From Nocardioides sp. URHA0020 (GTDB lineage: Bacteria > Actinomycetota > Actinomycetes > Propionibacteriales > Nocardioidaceae): a stretch of 64,000 nucleotides of DNA. Shown one piece after another: positions 57,423 to 64,000 of this stretch. The number at the start of each line of letters is the position of its first letter. The stretch's first letter is position 1. The DNA lies in NCBI RefSeq assembly GCF_000620705.1, contig NZ_KK211171.1:291035-355034 (forward strand), given 5' to 3'. The notes beneath the pieces were generated by a model. That model made no database searches, was not told where the DNA came from, and saw only the letters and a list, made by a program, of their open reading frames with translations. The position numbers and the translations under genes are program-made.

Positions 57423-59338
57423 CGCACCAGGTCGACCTCGGCGTACGCCGCACCGCCGGCCAGCGCGGCGTAGCCCGGACCGCGGTCGAAGAACGCCTCG
57501 CTCGGCTCGGGCCGGGCGGCGCGCTCGGCAGCCGTCGCGGCCTCGTCGTACGCCAGCGTGTCGTCGTCGAGCGAGCCGGTCAGCACGACGCCGTACGACG
57601 TGAGCGCCGCCTGCGGCGAGACCTTGCGCCACACCACGTCGCGCACCACGAGCGCCGGGTCGCGCTCGAGCGGGTTGCCCCAGCCGCCGCCGCCGGTCGT
57701 GCGGATCCGGATCACCTCGCCGGCGGCGACCGGCTCGGCGTCGGCCAGGGCGTCGACCTCGCGCTCGTGGGGCCCGCCCGCGTCGATGACGACCGAGAAG
57801 GGCTGGCCCGCGAGTCCGCCCTTCACGCCCCAGCAGGCCAGGATCGACCGGTCCGCGATGGACATGAAGTGGCCGTCCTTGAGCATCCGGATGTGCTTCT
57901 CGTAGCCCAGGCCGCCGCGGAACCGACCCGCTCCCCCGCTGTCCATCGCCAGCGACAGCGACTCGACGCGGAAGGGGAAGCGCGCCTCGGTGAACTCCGA
58001 CGGCAGGTTCCGCGAGTCGGGTACGACGTGGATCGTGTCCTCGCCGTCGGCGTAGTAGCGCCCGCCGGACCCTCCGCCGAGGACCTCGCGCATCAGGTAG
58101 GGCCGGCCCTCGAGGTCCTCGCCGTAGACGCCGGTGTAGCGGATCGTCTCCTGGTCGGCCGGCATCCGGCCGTCGACCGCCTTGGCGACGACGCCCGCGA
58201 GGACACCGAGCAGCCGCAGGATCACGAAGGTGCGGGCGTTGGTGGGCGCCGGGAAGACCGGCGTGAGCAACGTGCCCGGCGGCGGGAAGCGCATCTCGAT
58301 CAGGGGCACGATGCCCTCGTTGACGTCGAGCTCGGCCATCCGCTCGGGGTCGGTGGCGAGGTTGCGCAGGATCGGCGCCAGCCACTTCTTGAGGAAGACC
58401 CCGTCGCTGTAGTCGCCGCAGTGGTTGATCGGCCCCTTGGCCTGCGGCGAGGTGCCGCCGAAGTCGAGGATCAGGCGCTCGCCCTCGGGGTCGTCGGCCG
58501 GCGTCCGGGTCAGCGTGATGCGCTGGGTGTGCAGCATCGGCTCGTCGACGCCGTCGTGCTCGGCGTAGTCCTCCCACACCCACTCCCCGACCGGGATCTG
58601 GCTGAGGATCTCGCGGCGGTAGGTCTCGGTCGTGCGGGAGATGATCGCGTCGAAGCACGACTCGACCGTGGCCACGCCGTACCGGTCGAAGAGCTCGCCC
58701 AGCCGGCGCGCGCCCATCAGGCAGGCCGAGCACTCGGCGTCGAGGTCGGCGGCTAGCGACTCCGGCATCCGGGAGTTGCGGGTCATGATGCTCAGCGCGG
58801 CCCGGTTGGGCACGCCCGCGTCCCACAGCCGGATCGGCGGGACCATCAGGCCCTCCTCGAAGACGCTGGTGGCGTTGGAGGGCATGGAGCCGGGCACGGC
58901 GCCGCCGATGTCGTCGTGGTGGCCGAAGGCCTGGACGAAGGCGACCACCCTGCCCTCGGAGAAGACGGGGACGGTCACGCAGAGGTCGGGCAGGTGCCCG
59001 ATGCCGCCCTCGGAGCGGTAGACGTCGTTGTGGAAGAAGACGTCGCCCTCCTGCATCTCCTCGATTGGGAAGTCGCGGGCGACCGGGTGCACGAGGGCGG
59101 AGTACGAGCGGCCGGTGAGCTTGCGCAGCAGCCGGTCGTGGATGCCGGCGCGGAAGTCGTGGGCGTCGCGGATCATCGGGCTGCGGCTGGTGCGGCCGAT
59201 GGCGGTCTCGACCTCCATCTCGACGCTGGCCAGCGACCCCTGGACGATCTCGACCAGGACCGGGTCGGCGCTCGCGCCGGCGTCGTCGGTGAGGTGCCCG
59301 AACGGGAACTGGGTGGGCGCCCTGCGGCTGTCGGTCAT
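57419..59338 (-). CDS. hyuB: Hydantoinase B/oxoprolinase beta-type subunit (HyuB)
   Basis: A 639-residue protein. DPVLVEIVQGSLASVEMEVE, then GDVFFHNDVYRSEGGIGHLP and FVQAFGHHDDIGGAVPGSMP are the HyuB blocks; NHCGDYSDGVFLKKWLAPIL and FGGTSPQAKG follow. With HyuA it forms an ATP-dependent amidohydrolase or a carboxylase that acts on hydantoins, 5-oxoproline, N-methylhydantoin or acetone-like ketones. The ATG overlaps the hyuA stop (ATGA). Substrate cannot be read from sequence. Confidence 0.92.
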   Translation of the reverse strand: MTDSRRAPTQFPFGHLTDDAGASADPVLVEIVQGSLASVEMEVETAIGRTSRSPMIRDAHDFRAGIHDRLLRKLTGRSYSALVHPVARDFPIEEMQEGDVFFHNDVYRSEGGIGHLPDLCVTVPVFSEGRVVAFVQAFGHHDDIGGAVPGSMPSNATSVFEEGLMVPPIRLWDAGVPNRAALSIMTRNSRMPESLAADLDAECSACLMGARRLGELFDRYGVATVESCFDAIISRTTETYRREILSQIPVGEWVWEDYAEHDGVDEPMLHTQRITLTRTPADDPEGERLILDFGGTSPQAKGPINHCGDYSDGVFLKKWLAPILRNLATDPERMAELDVNEGIVPLIEMRFPPPGTLLTPVFPAPTNARTFVILRLLGVLAGVVAKAVDGRMPADQETIRYTGVYGEDLEGRPYLMREVLGGGSGGRYYADGEDTIHVVPDSRNLPSEFTEARFPFRVESLSLAMDSGGAGRFRGGLGYEKHIRMLKDGHFMSIADRSILACWGVKGGLAGQPFSVVIDAGGPHEREVDALADAEPVAAGEVIRIRTTGGGGWGNPLERDPALVVRDVVWRKVSPQAALTSYGVVLTGSLDDDTLAYDEAATAAERAARPEPSEAFFDRGPGYAALAGGAAYAEVDLVR

Positions 59339-61428
59339 CGGTCGCTCTCTCTCTCGTCCCGGGTCACGATGATGTTGAGGTACTCGTCGACGCGGGCGGT
59401 GAAGCCCGGGTGCAGCGGGACGGTCGAGCCGAACTCCTCGATGATCGCCGGGCCCGCCACCACCGTCCCCGGGGGCAGGTCGGGTCGCCACAGCACCGGC
59501 GCCTCGACGTACCCCTCCCCTGCGTCGAAGCAGACCTGCCTGACCGGGTCGTCCGCCTCTCGCATGTGTGGAGAGATGCCTGAGGCGGACGACCCGACTC
59601 GGATGATCTCCGGCCGCTGGATCGGCCCGATGCCGGAGACGCGCAGGTTGACCCACTCGACCCGCTGGGTCGGGTCGGTGGCGAAGTCGTAGCCGTACGT
59701 CGCGCGGTGCTCGGCGTGGAACGCGGCAGCGACGGCGGCGGGGTCGAGCTCACCGGCCCCGACCGGCACCCGCACCTCGAAGGCCTGCCCGAAGTAGCGG
59801 AGGTCGGCCGTGCGGACGAACTGGTGCTCGTCCGCCCCGAAGCCCTCCTTGCTCAGCGCCTCGGCCGCCTGGGCGGCGAGGCCGTCGAAGATGCCGGACA
59901 CGGCGGCCGGGTCCAGCTGGTCGGCCAGGGTGACGTGGGTCCGCACGTAGTCGTTCTTCACGTCCACGGTCAGCAGCCCGAACGCCGAGACGTTGCCCGG
60001 GTTCGGCGGCACCAGCACGGCCGGCAGCCCGAGCACGTCCACCAGCCGGCACAGCAGCAACGACCCGGAGCCGCCGAAGGTGGTCAGCGTGAAGTCGCGT
60101 ACGTCGAGCCCGCGCTTGACCGTGACCTGACGCAGCGCGTTGGCCTGGTTCCAGGCGGAGATCTCCAGGACGCCCGAGGCGCACGCCTCCGGCGTCATGC
60201 CGAGCTCGTCGGCGAGCGCCTCGATGCCGGCGCGCGCCGCCTCGACGTCGAGCGGGATCTCCCCGCCGAGCAGGTGCGGGGGGATCCGGCCGAGGAAGAC
60301 GTGGGCGTCGGTGATGGTCACCTCGCTGCCGCCCTTGCCGTAGCAGATCGGCCCCGGGTCGGCGCCTGCCGACTGCGGCCCGACCTTGAGCGTGCCCTCG
60401 GGCGAGAGCCAGGCGATCGAGCCGCCGCCGGCACCGACGGTGACCACGTCGATCATCGGGATCTTCGACGGGAAGGCCCCGACCGAGCCCTCGGTCGTCA
60501 GCGTCGGCTCGCCGTCGATCACCACGGACACGTCCGTCGACGTACCGCCGCCGTCGGAGGTCAGCACCTTGTCGAACCCCGCGACCTTCGCGATCAGCGC
60601 GGCCCCGAGAGCGCCGGCCGCGGGGCCGGAGAGCACGGTGGTGATCGGCTGGTGCACGACCTCGTCGGCGGAGAGGACGCCGCCGTTGGACTTCATCACG
60701 TAGAACGGGATGACCCGGTCGTCGAGCGCCTCGAGACGGGTCTTGATGTTGGTGACGTACGCCGAGAGCCGCGGCTTGACGGCCGCGTCGACGAGGGTCG
60801 TCATCGCGCGCTCGTACTCGCGGTACTCGCGCAGCACCTGGCTCGACAGCGACACGACGGCGTCGGGGTGCTCCTCGGCGAGGATCGCGCGCATCCGCTC
60901 CTCGTGCTCCGGGTTGGCGTACGCGTGCAGGAAGCAGACGCCGAGCGTGTTGATGCCCTGCGCCCGGAACCAACGGGCGACGGTCCGGGCGCCGTCCTCG
61001 TCGAAGGGCCGCACCTCGTCGCCGTTCACGTCGAGGCGCCCCTCGACGCCCTTGACCCGGTCGCGCGGCACGATGCGCTCCGGCTTCACCCAGAAGTAGG
61101 AGTTGCCGTAGCCGTCCGGCACCGACTGGCGGGCGATCTCGAGCATCGCCTCGTAGCCGGTGTTGGTGATGAACCCGAGCCGGTCGACCTTGCCCTCGAG
61201 CAGCTGGTTGGTGGCGACCGTGGTGCCGTGGCTGACCGCGTCGATGTCGGCCCCGGTGGCGCCGAGCAGGGCGAGCACCTTGTCGATCCCGACCAGGAAC
61301 CCGTCGGCGGGGTTGCTCGGCGTCGACGGGGTCTTGGTGGTCACCAGCTCACCGGTGTCCTCGTCGAAGGCGACCACGTCCGTGAACGTGCCGCCGGTGT
61401 CGATGCCGATCCTGATCCGTCGGGTCAT
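59335..61428 (-). CDS. hyuA: Hydantoinase A/oxoprolinase alpha-type subunit (HyuA)
   Basis: A 697-residue ASKHA-fold protein. The phosphate loop RIGIDTGGTFTDVVAFDEDT opens the chain; SHGTTVATNQLLEGKVDRLG, LLTSDGGGTSTDV-like (VLTSDGGGTSTDVSVVIDGE) and GVGAGGGS-type (TVGAGGGSIAWLSPEGTLKV) segments are conserved. ATP-dependent ring opening or carboxylation with HyuB is expected in the cytoplasm. GAGGGC precedes the ATG. Two palindromic sites lie in the 89-bp gap upstream. Confidence 0.93.
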   Translation of the reverse strand: MTRRIRIGIDTGGTFTDVVAFDEDTGELVTTKTPSTPSNPADGFLVGIDKVLALLGATGADIDAVSHGTTVATNQLLEGKVDRLGFITNTGYEAMLEIARQSVPDGYGNSYFWVKPERIVPRDRVKGVEGRLDVNGDEVRPFDEDGARTVARWFRAQGINTLGVCFLHAYANPEHEERMRAILAEEHPDAVVSLSSQVLREYREYERAMTTLVDAAVKPRLSAYVTNIKTRLEALDDRVIPFYVMKSNGGVLSADEVVHQPITTVLSGPAAGALGAALIAKVAGFDKVLTSDGGGTSTDVSVVIDGEPTLTTEGSVGAFPSKIPMIDVVTVGAGGGSIAWLSPEGTLKVGPQSAGADPGPICYGKGGSEVTITDAHVFLGRIPPHLLGGEIPLDVEAARAGIEALADELGMTPEACASGVLEISAWNQANALRQVTVKRGLDVRDFTLTTFGGSGSLLLCRLVDVLGLPAVLVPPNPGNVSAFGLLTVDVKNDYVRTHVTLADQLDPAAVSGIFDGLAAQAAEALSKEGFGADEHQFVRTADLRYFGQAFEVRVPVGAGELDPAAVAAAFHAEHRATYGYDFATDPTQRVEWVNLRVSGIGPIQRPEIIRVGSSASGISPHMREADDPVRQVCFDAGEGYVEAPVLWRPDLPPGTVVAGPAIIEEFGSTVPLHPGFTARVDEYLNIIVTRDERESDR

Positions 61429-61465
61429 GCCCTCGATTCAAGCGGGGTCACGGCCGCCGCGACCA

Positions 61466-61480
61466 CGGCAGACCTTGCCG
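61466..61480. promoter_or_regulatory. Second operator-like site upstream of hyuA
   Basis: CGGCA-GACCT-TGCCG, with the same GGCA-N5-TGCC core as the shared operator. Its centre is 32 bp (three helical turns) from the site at 61497-61513. Confidence 0.5.
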
Positions 61481-61496
61481 ACGGACCACCACTTCT

Positions 61497-61513
61497 CCGG
61501 CAACCTCTGCCAG
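61497..61513. promoter_or_regulatory. Shared 17-bp operator candidate, hyuAB operon
   Basis: CCGGCA-ACCTC-TGCCAG begins 69 nt upstream of the hyuA ATG. It matches 15 of 17 bases of the site 67 nt upstream of carbamate kinase (52111-52127). Confidence 0.6.
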
Positions 61514-61517
61514 CGGC

Positions 61518-62189
61518 TCAGGCGTCGGGCGCGCGGTCGTTGTAGACGCCGGCCTCCTCCTGGCCGGTGATCGCCTGGATCGCGCGCATGATCTCGTCGG
61601 TGACCTCGCGCCGGGCCCTGCCGAGCGGCACCCCGTCGTACCGGCCGGCGACCTCGATCGGTCGGCCGAACGTGACGGTGACCGGCACGACCTTGGGGAA
61701 GCGCGCGCCGACCGGCTGCAGCTGCTCGGTGCCGGTGAGGCCGACGGGTACGACGCTCGCGCCGGCCGTCAGCGCCAGGTGGGCCACCCCGGTGCGGCCG
61801 CGGTAGAGCCGGCCGTCGCGCGAGCGGGTGCCCTCGGGGTAGATCCCGAACGCCTCGCCGCGGCCGAGCACCTGCAGCGCCGTGTCGAGGCTCGCCAGCG
61901 CGGCCTTGGAGTCGTCACGGTCCACCGGCAGCATCCCCATGCCCTCGAACCACCAGCGCGACGCCGCGCCCTTGAGACCGGTGCCGGTGAAGTAGTCGGA
62001 CTTGGTGAGGAAGACGACCTTGCGCGGCGCGACGATCGGGATGACCAGGGAGTCGGCGAAGCTGACGTGGTTGCTGGCGAGGATCACCGGCCCGGTCCTC
62101 GGCACGTTCTCCAGACCCGTCACCGTCGGTCGCCAGATCACCTTCGCGACCGGAGTCACCACCGCGTGCACGACCGAGTACATCTCCAC
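61518..62189 (-). CDS. 1-acyl-sn-glycerol-3-phosphate acyltransferase (PlsC family)
   Basis: A 223-residue acyltransferase. The catalytic H-x4-D is His41/Asp46 in ILASNHVSFADSL; the substrate motif is IYPEGTRSRDG at about 115-125. GMGMLPVDRDDSK and VPVGLTGTEQL complete the family. It makes phosphatidic acid at the membrane or acylates a related lipid. GTG 62189 or ATG 62183 may be the start. It is upstream of hyuA in the same orientation, but the operators between them suggest separate control. Confidence 0.9.
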   Translation of the reverse strand: MEMYSVVHAVVTPVAKVIWRPTVTGLENVPRTGPVILASNHVSFADSLVIPIVAPRKVVFLTKSDYFTGTGLKGAASRWWFEGMGMLPVDRDDSKAALASLDTALQVLGRGEAFGIYPEGTRSRDGRLYRGRTGVAHLALTAGASVVPVGLTGTEQLQPVGARFPKVVPVTVTFGRPIEVAGRYDGVPLGRARREVTDEIMRAIQAITGQEEAGVYNDRAPDA

Positions 62190-62243
62190 CCGACCAGTGT
62201 CCCGGTTACTCCCGGGTCCGGCGAACGCCGGCCGGAAATAGGT

Positions 62244-62280
62244 GAAGGGCCCTCGGAAGTATGAGTCCCAAGGGCCCTTC
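62244..62280. terminator. Isolated 9-bp hairpin
   Basis: GAAGGGCCC (62244-62252) pairs with GGGCCCTTC (62272-62280) around a 19-nt loop. No gene on either strand clearly ends here, so its role is unclear; it lies 55 nt upstream of the acyltransferase start. Confidence 0.4.
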
Positions 62281-62730
62281 GGGTGACCGGTACCGATGAC
62301 GCTCCCGGTCGACCGCCCGCAGCCTCCGGCCCCGGCGGCGTCGTCATCTCGCCGTCGCGTTCCCTCCCCGGCAAGCCGGTTCGGTCACGTGTGCACCTTC
62401 GTCTTCGAGCTGTCCCGCCTCCCGTTGCCGGAGGGCGTGAGAGAAGTTCTATGCCCTGGCGAGGGAGCTTCGCAAGACCTGGCGCCGACATTCCTGCGGT
62501 TCCACCGGAACTGCCGCACTGCTCCACAGTTCCGCTCCCGTTGTCCACAACATCGGCCCCAGTTCCACAGCCTCCTCCACCGCCCCTGTGGATGACCTCC
62601 ACGTTCGTGGTGGTCGAGAGGCGCGCCCGGTGTCTGCTGGTCGAGGAGACGCGCCGACTGTCCGCTGGTCGAGGTGCGTCGGCCGCCAGTCCATCCGGTG
62701 GTCGAGGTGCGACGGCCGCCAGTCCATCCG
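62281..62730. other. Non-coding stretch with DnaA-box-like words
   Basis: No gene can be supported between 62281 and 62730. A frame on the plus strand is Pro/Arg-rich without a ribosome binding site. The stretch holds TTGTCCACA (62541-62549) and several CCACAG words (62524, 62564), plus CTGTGGAT in the other direction near 62586. The last 100 bp contain broken copies of the palindromic repeat (TGGTCGAGGTGCG and GGCCGCCAGTCCATCCG, twice each). Confidence 0.5.
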
Positions 62731-63073
62731 CTGGTTGAGGTGCGAGGCGCGCTAGCGCCGAGCCTCGAAACCCCCGCAGGGAACGCAGGGCGATGAGCGT
62801 GACCTTCGGGTCGGCTCGGCTCGACCGCCGACAGGGCGACTACGCGGGTACGGCGAGCGGTGGTTGCGCTCGCCTCCCGGGTCCCCGGTGGTTGAGGTGC
62901 GAGGGCCGCCAGGCCCGAGCCTCGAAACCCCCGCAGCGAACGCAGGGCAATGAGCGTGACCTCCGGGTCGCCGGATACGCGGGTACGGCGCGCACGGGGT
63001 TGCGGCCGCAGGCCGGTCGCGGGTCCCGGTGGTTGAGGTGTGAGGGCCGCCAGGCCCGAGCCTCGAAACCACC
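62731..63073. repeat. Tandem array of three REP-like palindromic repeats
   Basis: Units GGTTGAGGTGCGA ... GAGCCTCGAAACC lie at 62731-62775, 62887-62932 and 63028-63073. The first two are followed by GAACGCAGGGC(G/A)ATGAGCG and a further related stretch, so the period is 156 and then 141 bp. The unit is the same as that at 38019-38066. Confidence 0.85.
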
Positions 63074-63242
63074 CCTAGAGACAGGTCTTTCGCGTGGTTC
63101 GAACGCTGATGGATGCCCTCCACAGGCCGTCGGTGCAGGTGTGGATGAACCCCACTGATCGTGACCTCTTCGTGACCCAGAACCCTGTGGAAACAGGGGT
63201 TCTGAGCCTCTGACTGTCGGTGGTCAGTGCTTGGCTAGAACC

Positions 63243-64000
63243 ATGACCACGACCACCACACCCCACCACCAGGTGGCATTGGCGACCGCGCAGATGCGTG
63301 CTGTTGCCGACGCTCTGGTGAATGCGTCGGTGTGGTCGATGGACGTTTCCGAAGCGGCGTCGGCGCTGGTCGAGCTCACGCGACTGGAGGCCCAGGTCGT
63401 GGAGCTGAAGACCCGGGTTGCCGCGCACGCCGACGAGGTCGAGGTCGGCACCGATGTCGGCGCGACGAGCACGGCGAACTGGTACGCCCACCAGACCAGG
63501 CAGACCCGTCCGGTAGCGGCACGTACGGTCCACCTCGGCCATGACCTGGCCACCTACAAACTGGTCCGGACCTCACTAGCACGCGGCGACCTGCGGCCCG
63601 AGCAGGCCGACGTGATCGTCCGGTCGGTCAAGGCACTGCCTGATGGCCTCGACGCGGAACTCCTGACCAAGGCCGAGAAGCACCTCGTCACCGCCGCAGA
63701 AGAGCACGACGCGAAGCGCCTCACCATCCTCGGGCGCAGACTCCTCGAGGTCATCGCACCCGACCTCGCCGACCAGCACGAGTCCGACCTCCTCGAACGA
63801 GAAGAAGCCAAAGCAGCACAAGCATGTCGGCTCACGATGAGCGACGACGGGCACGGCAAGGTCCACGGACGCTTCACCCTCCCCGCGCTGCAGGCAGCAG
63901 AGCTCAAGAAGATGCTCCTCGCGCTCGCCGCACCCAAACACCTCGCCGCCACCCACGGCCCCGGCGTCGAACGCAGACCCGGACCCGAGCGGATGGGCCG
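63243..64000 (+). CDS. DUF222 (13E12-type, HNH endonuclease family) protein, 3' end outside window
   Basis: The first 252 codons are present without a stop; the gene continues beyond the window. It starts MTTTTTPHHQVALATAQMRA, and LVELTRLEAQVVELKTRVAA plus RTSLARGDLRPEQADVIVRS are the DUF222 helices. LTMSDDGHGKVHGRFTLPAL is the conserved strand region. The usual C-terminal HNH nuclease would lie beyond the window. These genes are multi-copy in actinobacteria and are related to the REP13E12 repeats of Mycobacterium. The ATG has no strong ribosome binding site; the leader carries CCTGTGGAAACAGG. Confidence 0.9.
   Translation, partial: MTTTTTPHHQVALATAQMRAVADALVNASVWSMDVSEAASALVELTRLEAQVVELKTRVAAHADEVEVGTDVGATSTANWYAHQTRQTRPVAARTVHLGHDLATYKLVRTSLARGDLRPEQADVIVRSVKALPDGLDAELLTKAEKHLVTAAEEHDAKRLTILGRRLLEVIAPDLADQHESDLLEREEAKAAQACRLTMSDDGHGKVHGRFTLPALQAAELKKMLLALAAPKHLAATHGPGVERRPGPERMG

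Noticed and set aside
62541..62549. A second possible origin signal (TTGTCCACA)
   Set aside because: A single good box with scattered partial words; no AT-rich unwinding region and no dnaA or dnaN nearby.
62283..62738. A plus-strand Pro/Arg/Ser-rich open frame before the repeat array
   Set aside because: No ribosome binding site, low complexity, and its 3' half runs into broken repeat copies.
1..64000. CRISPR arrays, prophage or complete insertion sequences
   Set aside because: No regularly spaced identical repeats with spacers, no phage structural genes and no intact transposase were found by reading; the only arrays are the REP-like units and the 10-bp repeats.

Overview
The window is high-GC chromosomal DNA from an actinobacterium, most likely Nocardioides or a close relative in Nocardioidaceae. 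This rests on GC-rich third codon positions, many GTG starts, ATGA/GTGA gene overlaps, a whiB7 gene, the AdnA/AdnB helicase-nucleases, mycoredoxin, UPF0182 and PPA1309-family genes, an actinobacterial initiator tRNA, dispersed GGTGGTTGAGGTGCGA-type palindromic repeats and a DUF222/13E12 gene. The genus is an inference; no database was searched.

Region 1 (1-8.5 kb) is a carbohydrate locus. It has a secreted GH106-like glycoside hydrolase, a ROK-family regulator and a secreted GH3 beta-xylosidase/glucosidase. Promoters and palindromic operators can be read in front of both hydrolases. Next comes a hybrid histidine kinase with CHASE3, HisKA, HATPase, two receiver domains and HPt (8.7-11.5 kb), whose start is set by an AGGAGG ribosome binding site.

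Region 2 (11.5-17.1 kb) is an accessory patch. It has small, often unassignable genes (an isolated OB-fold protein, a DUF6308-like protein, a Suppressor-of-Fused-fold protein, a 54-residue zinc-finger-like protein and small membrane proteins), at least two gene wrecks and short direct repeats. It ends near an F420-type oxidoreductase, a DUF4203-like membrane protein and the initiator tRNA-fMet gene.

Region 3 (18.9-47.6 kb) is a conserved core block. As remembered, the order resembles the Mycobacterium Rv3193c-Rv3202c neighbourhood: UPF0182, PPA1309-family, PDZ/Lon-like protease, MoaE, DUF2342 metalloprotease, Nudix, MFS, YgjP-like peptidase, PHP/HhH protein, enoyl-CoA hydratase, DUF5679, ThiF/cyclodehydratase-like protein, whiB7 with an attenuator leader, UvrD2, Mrx1, NudC, purine nucleoside phosphorylase, a flavin monooxygenase, a patatin, then AdnB and AdnA. 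Several genes here are very short: two zinc ribbons and a tandem pair of 54-71-residue paralogs downstream of whiB7.

Region 4 (47.6-62.2 kb) is metabolic. It has a DJ-1/PfpI protein, a CoA transferase, a SnoaL-like protein between complex palindromes, a carbamate kinase plus cyanurate/barbiturate-type ring-opening amidohydrolase operon, SDR and cupin genes, a divergent TetR/SDR pair with two identical palindromes, AIM24, an NmrA-like protein, and a HyuA/HyuB operon. The carbamate kinase and hyuA genes share a near-identical 17-bp imperfect palindrome at the same distance from their start codons. This suggests one regulon, perhaps for a cyclic ureide or imide.

Region 5 (62.2-64.0 kb) is non-coding DNA with a tandem array of palindromic repeats and DnaA-box-like words, followed by the 5' part of a DUF222 (13E12) gene that runs off the window. 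No CRISPR array, complete insertion sequence, prophage or rRNA was seen.
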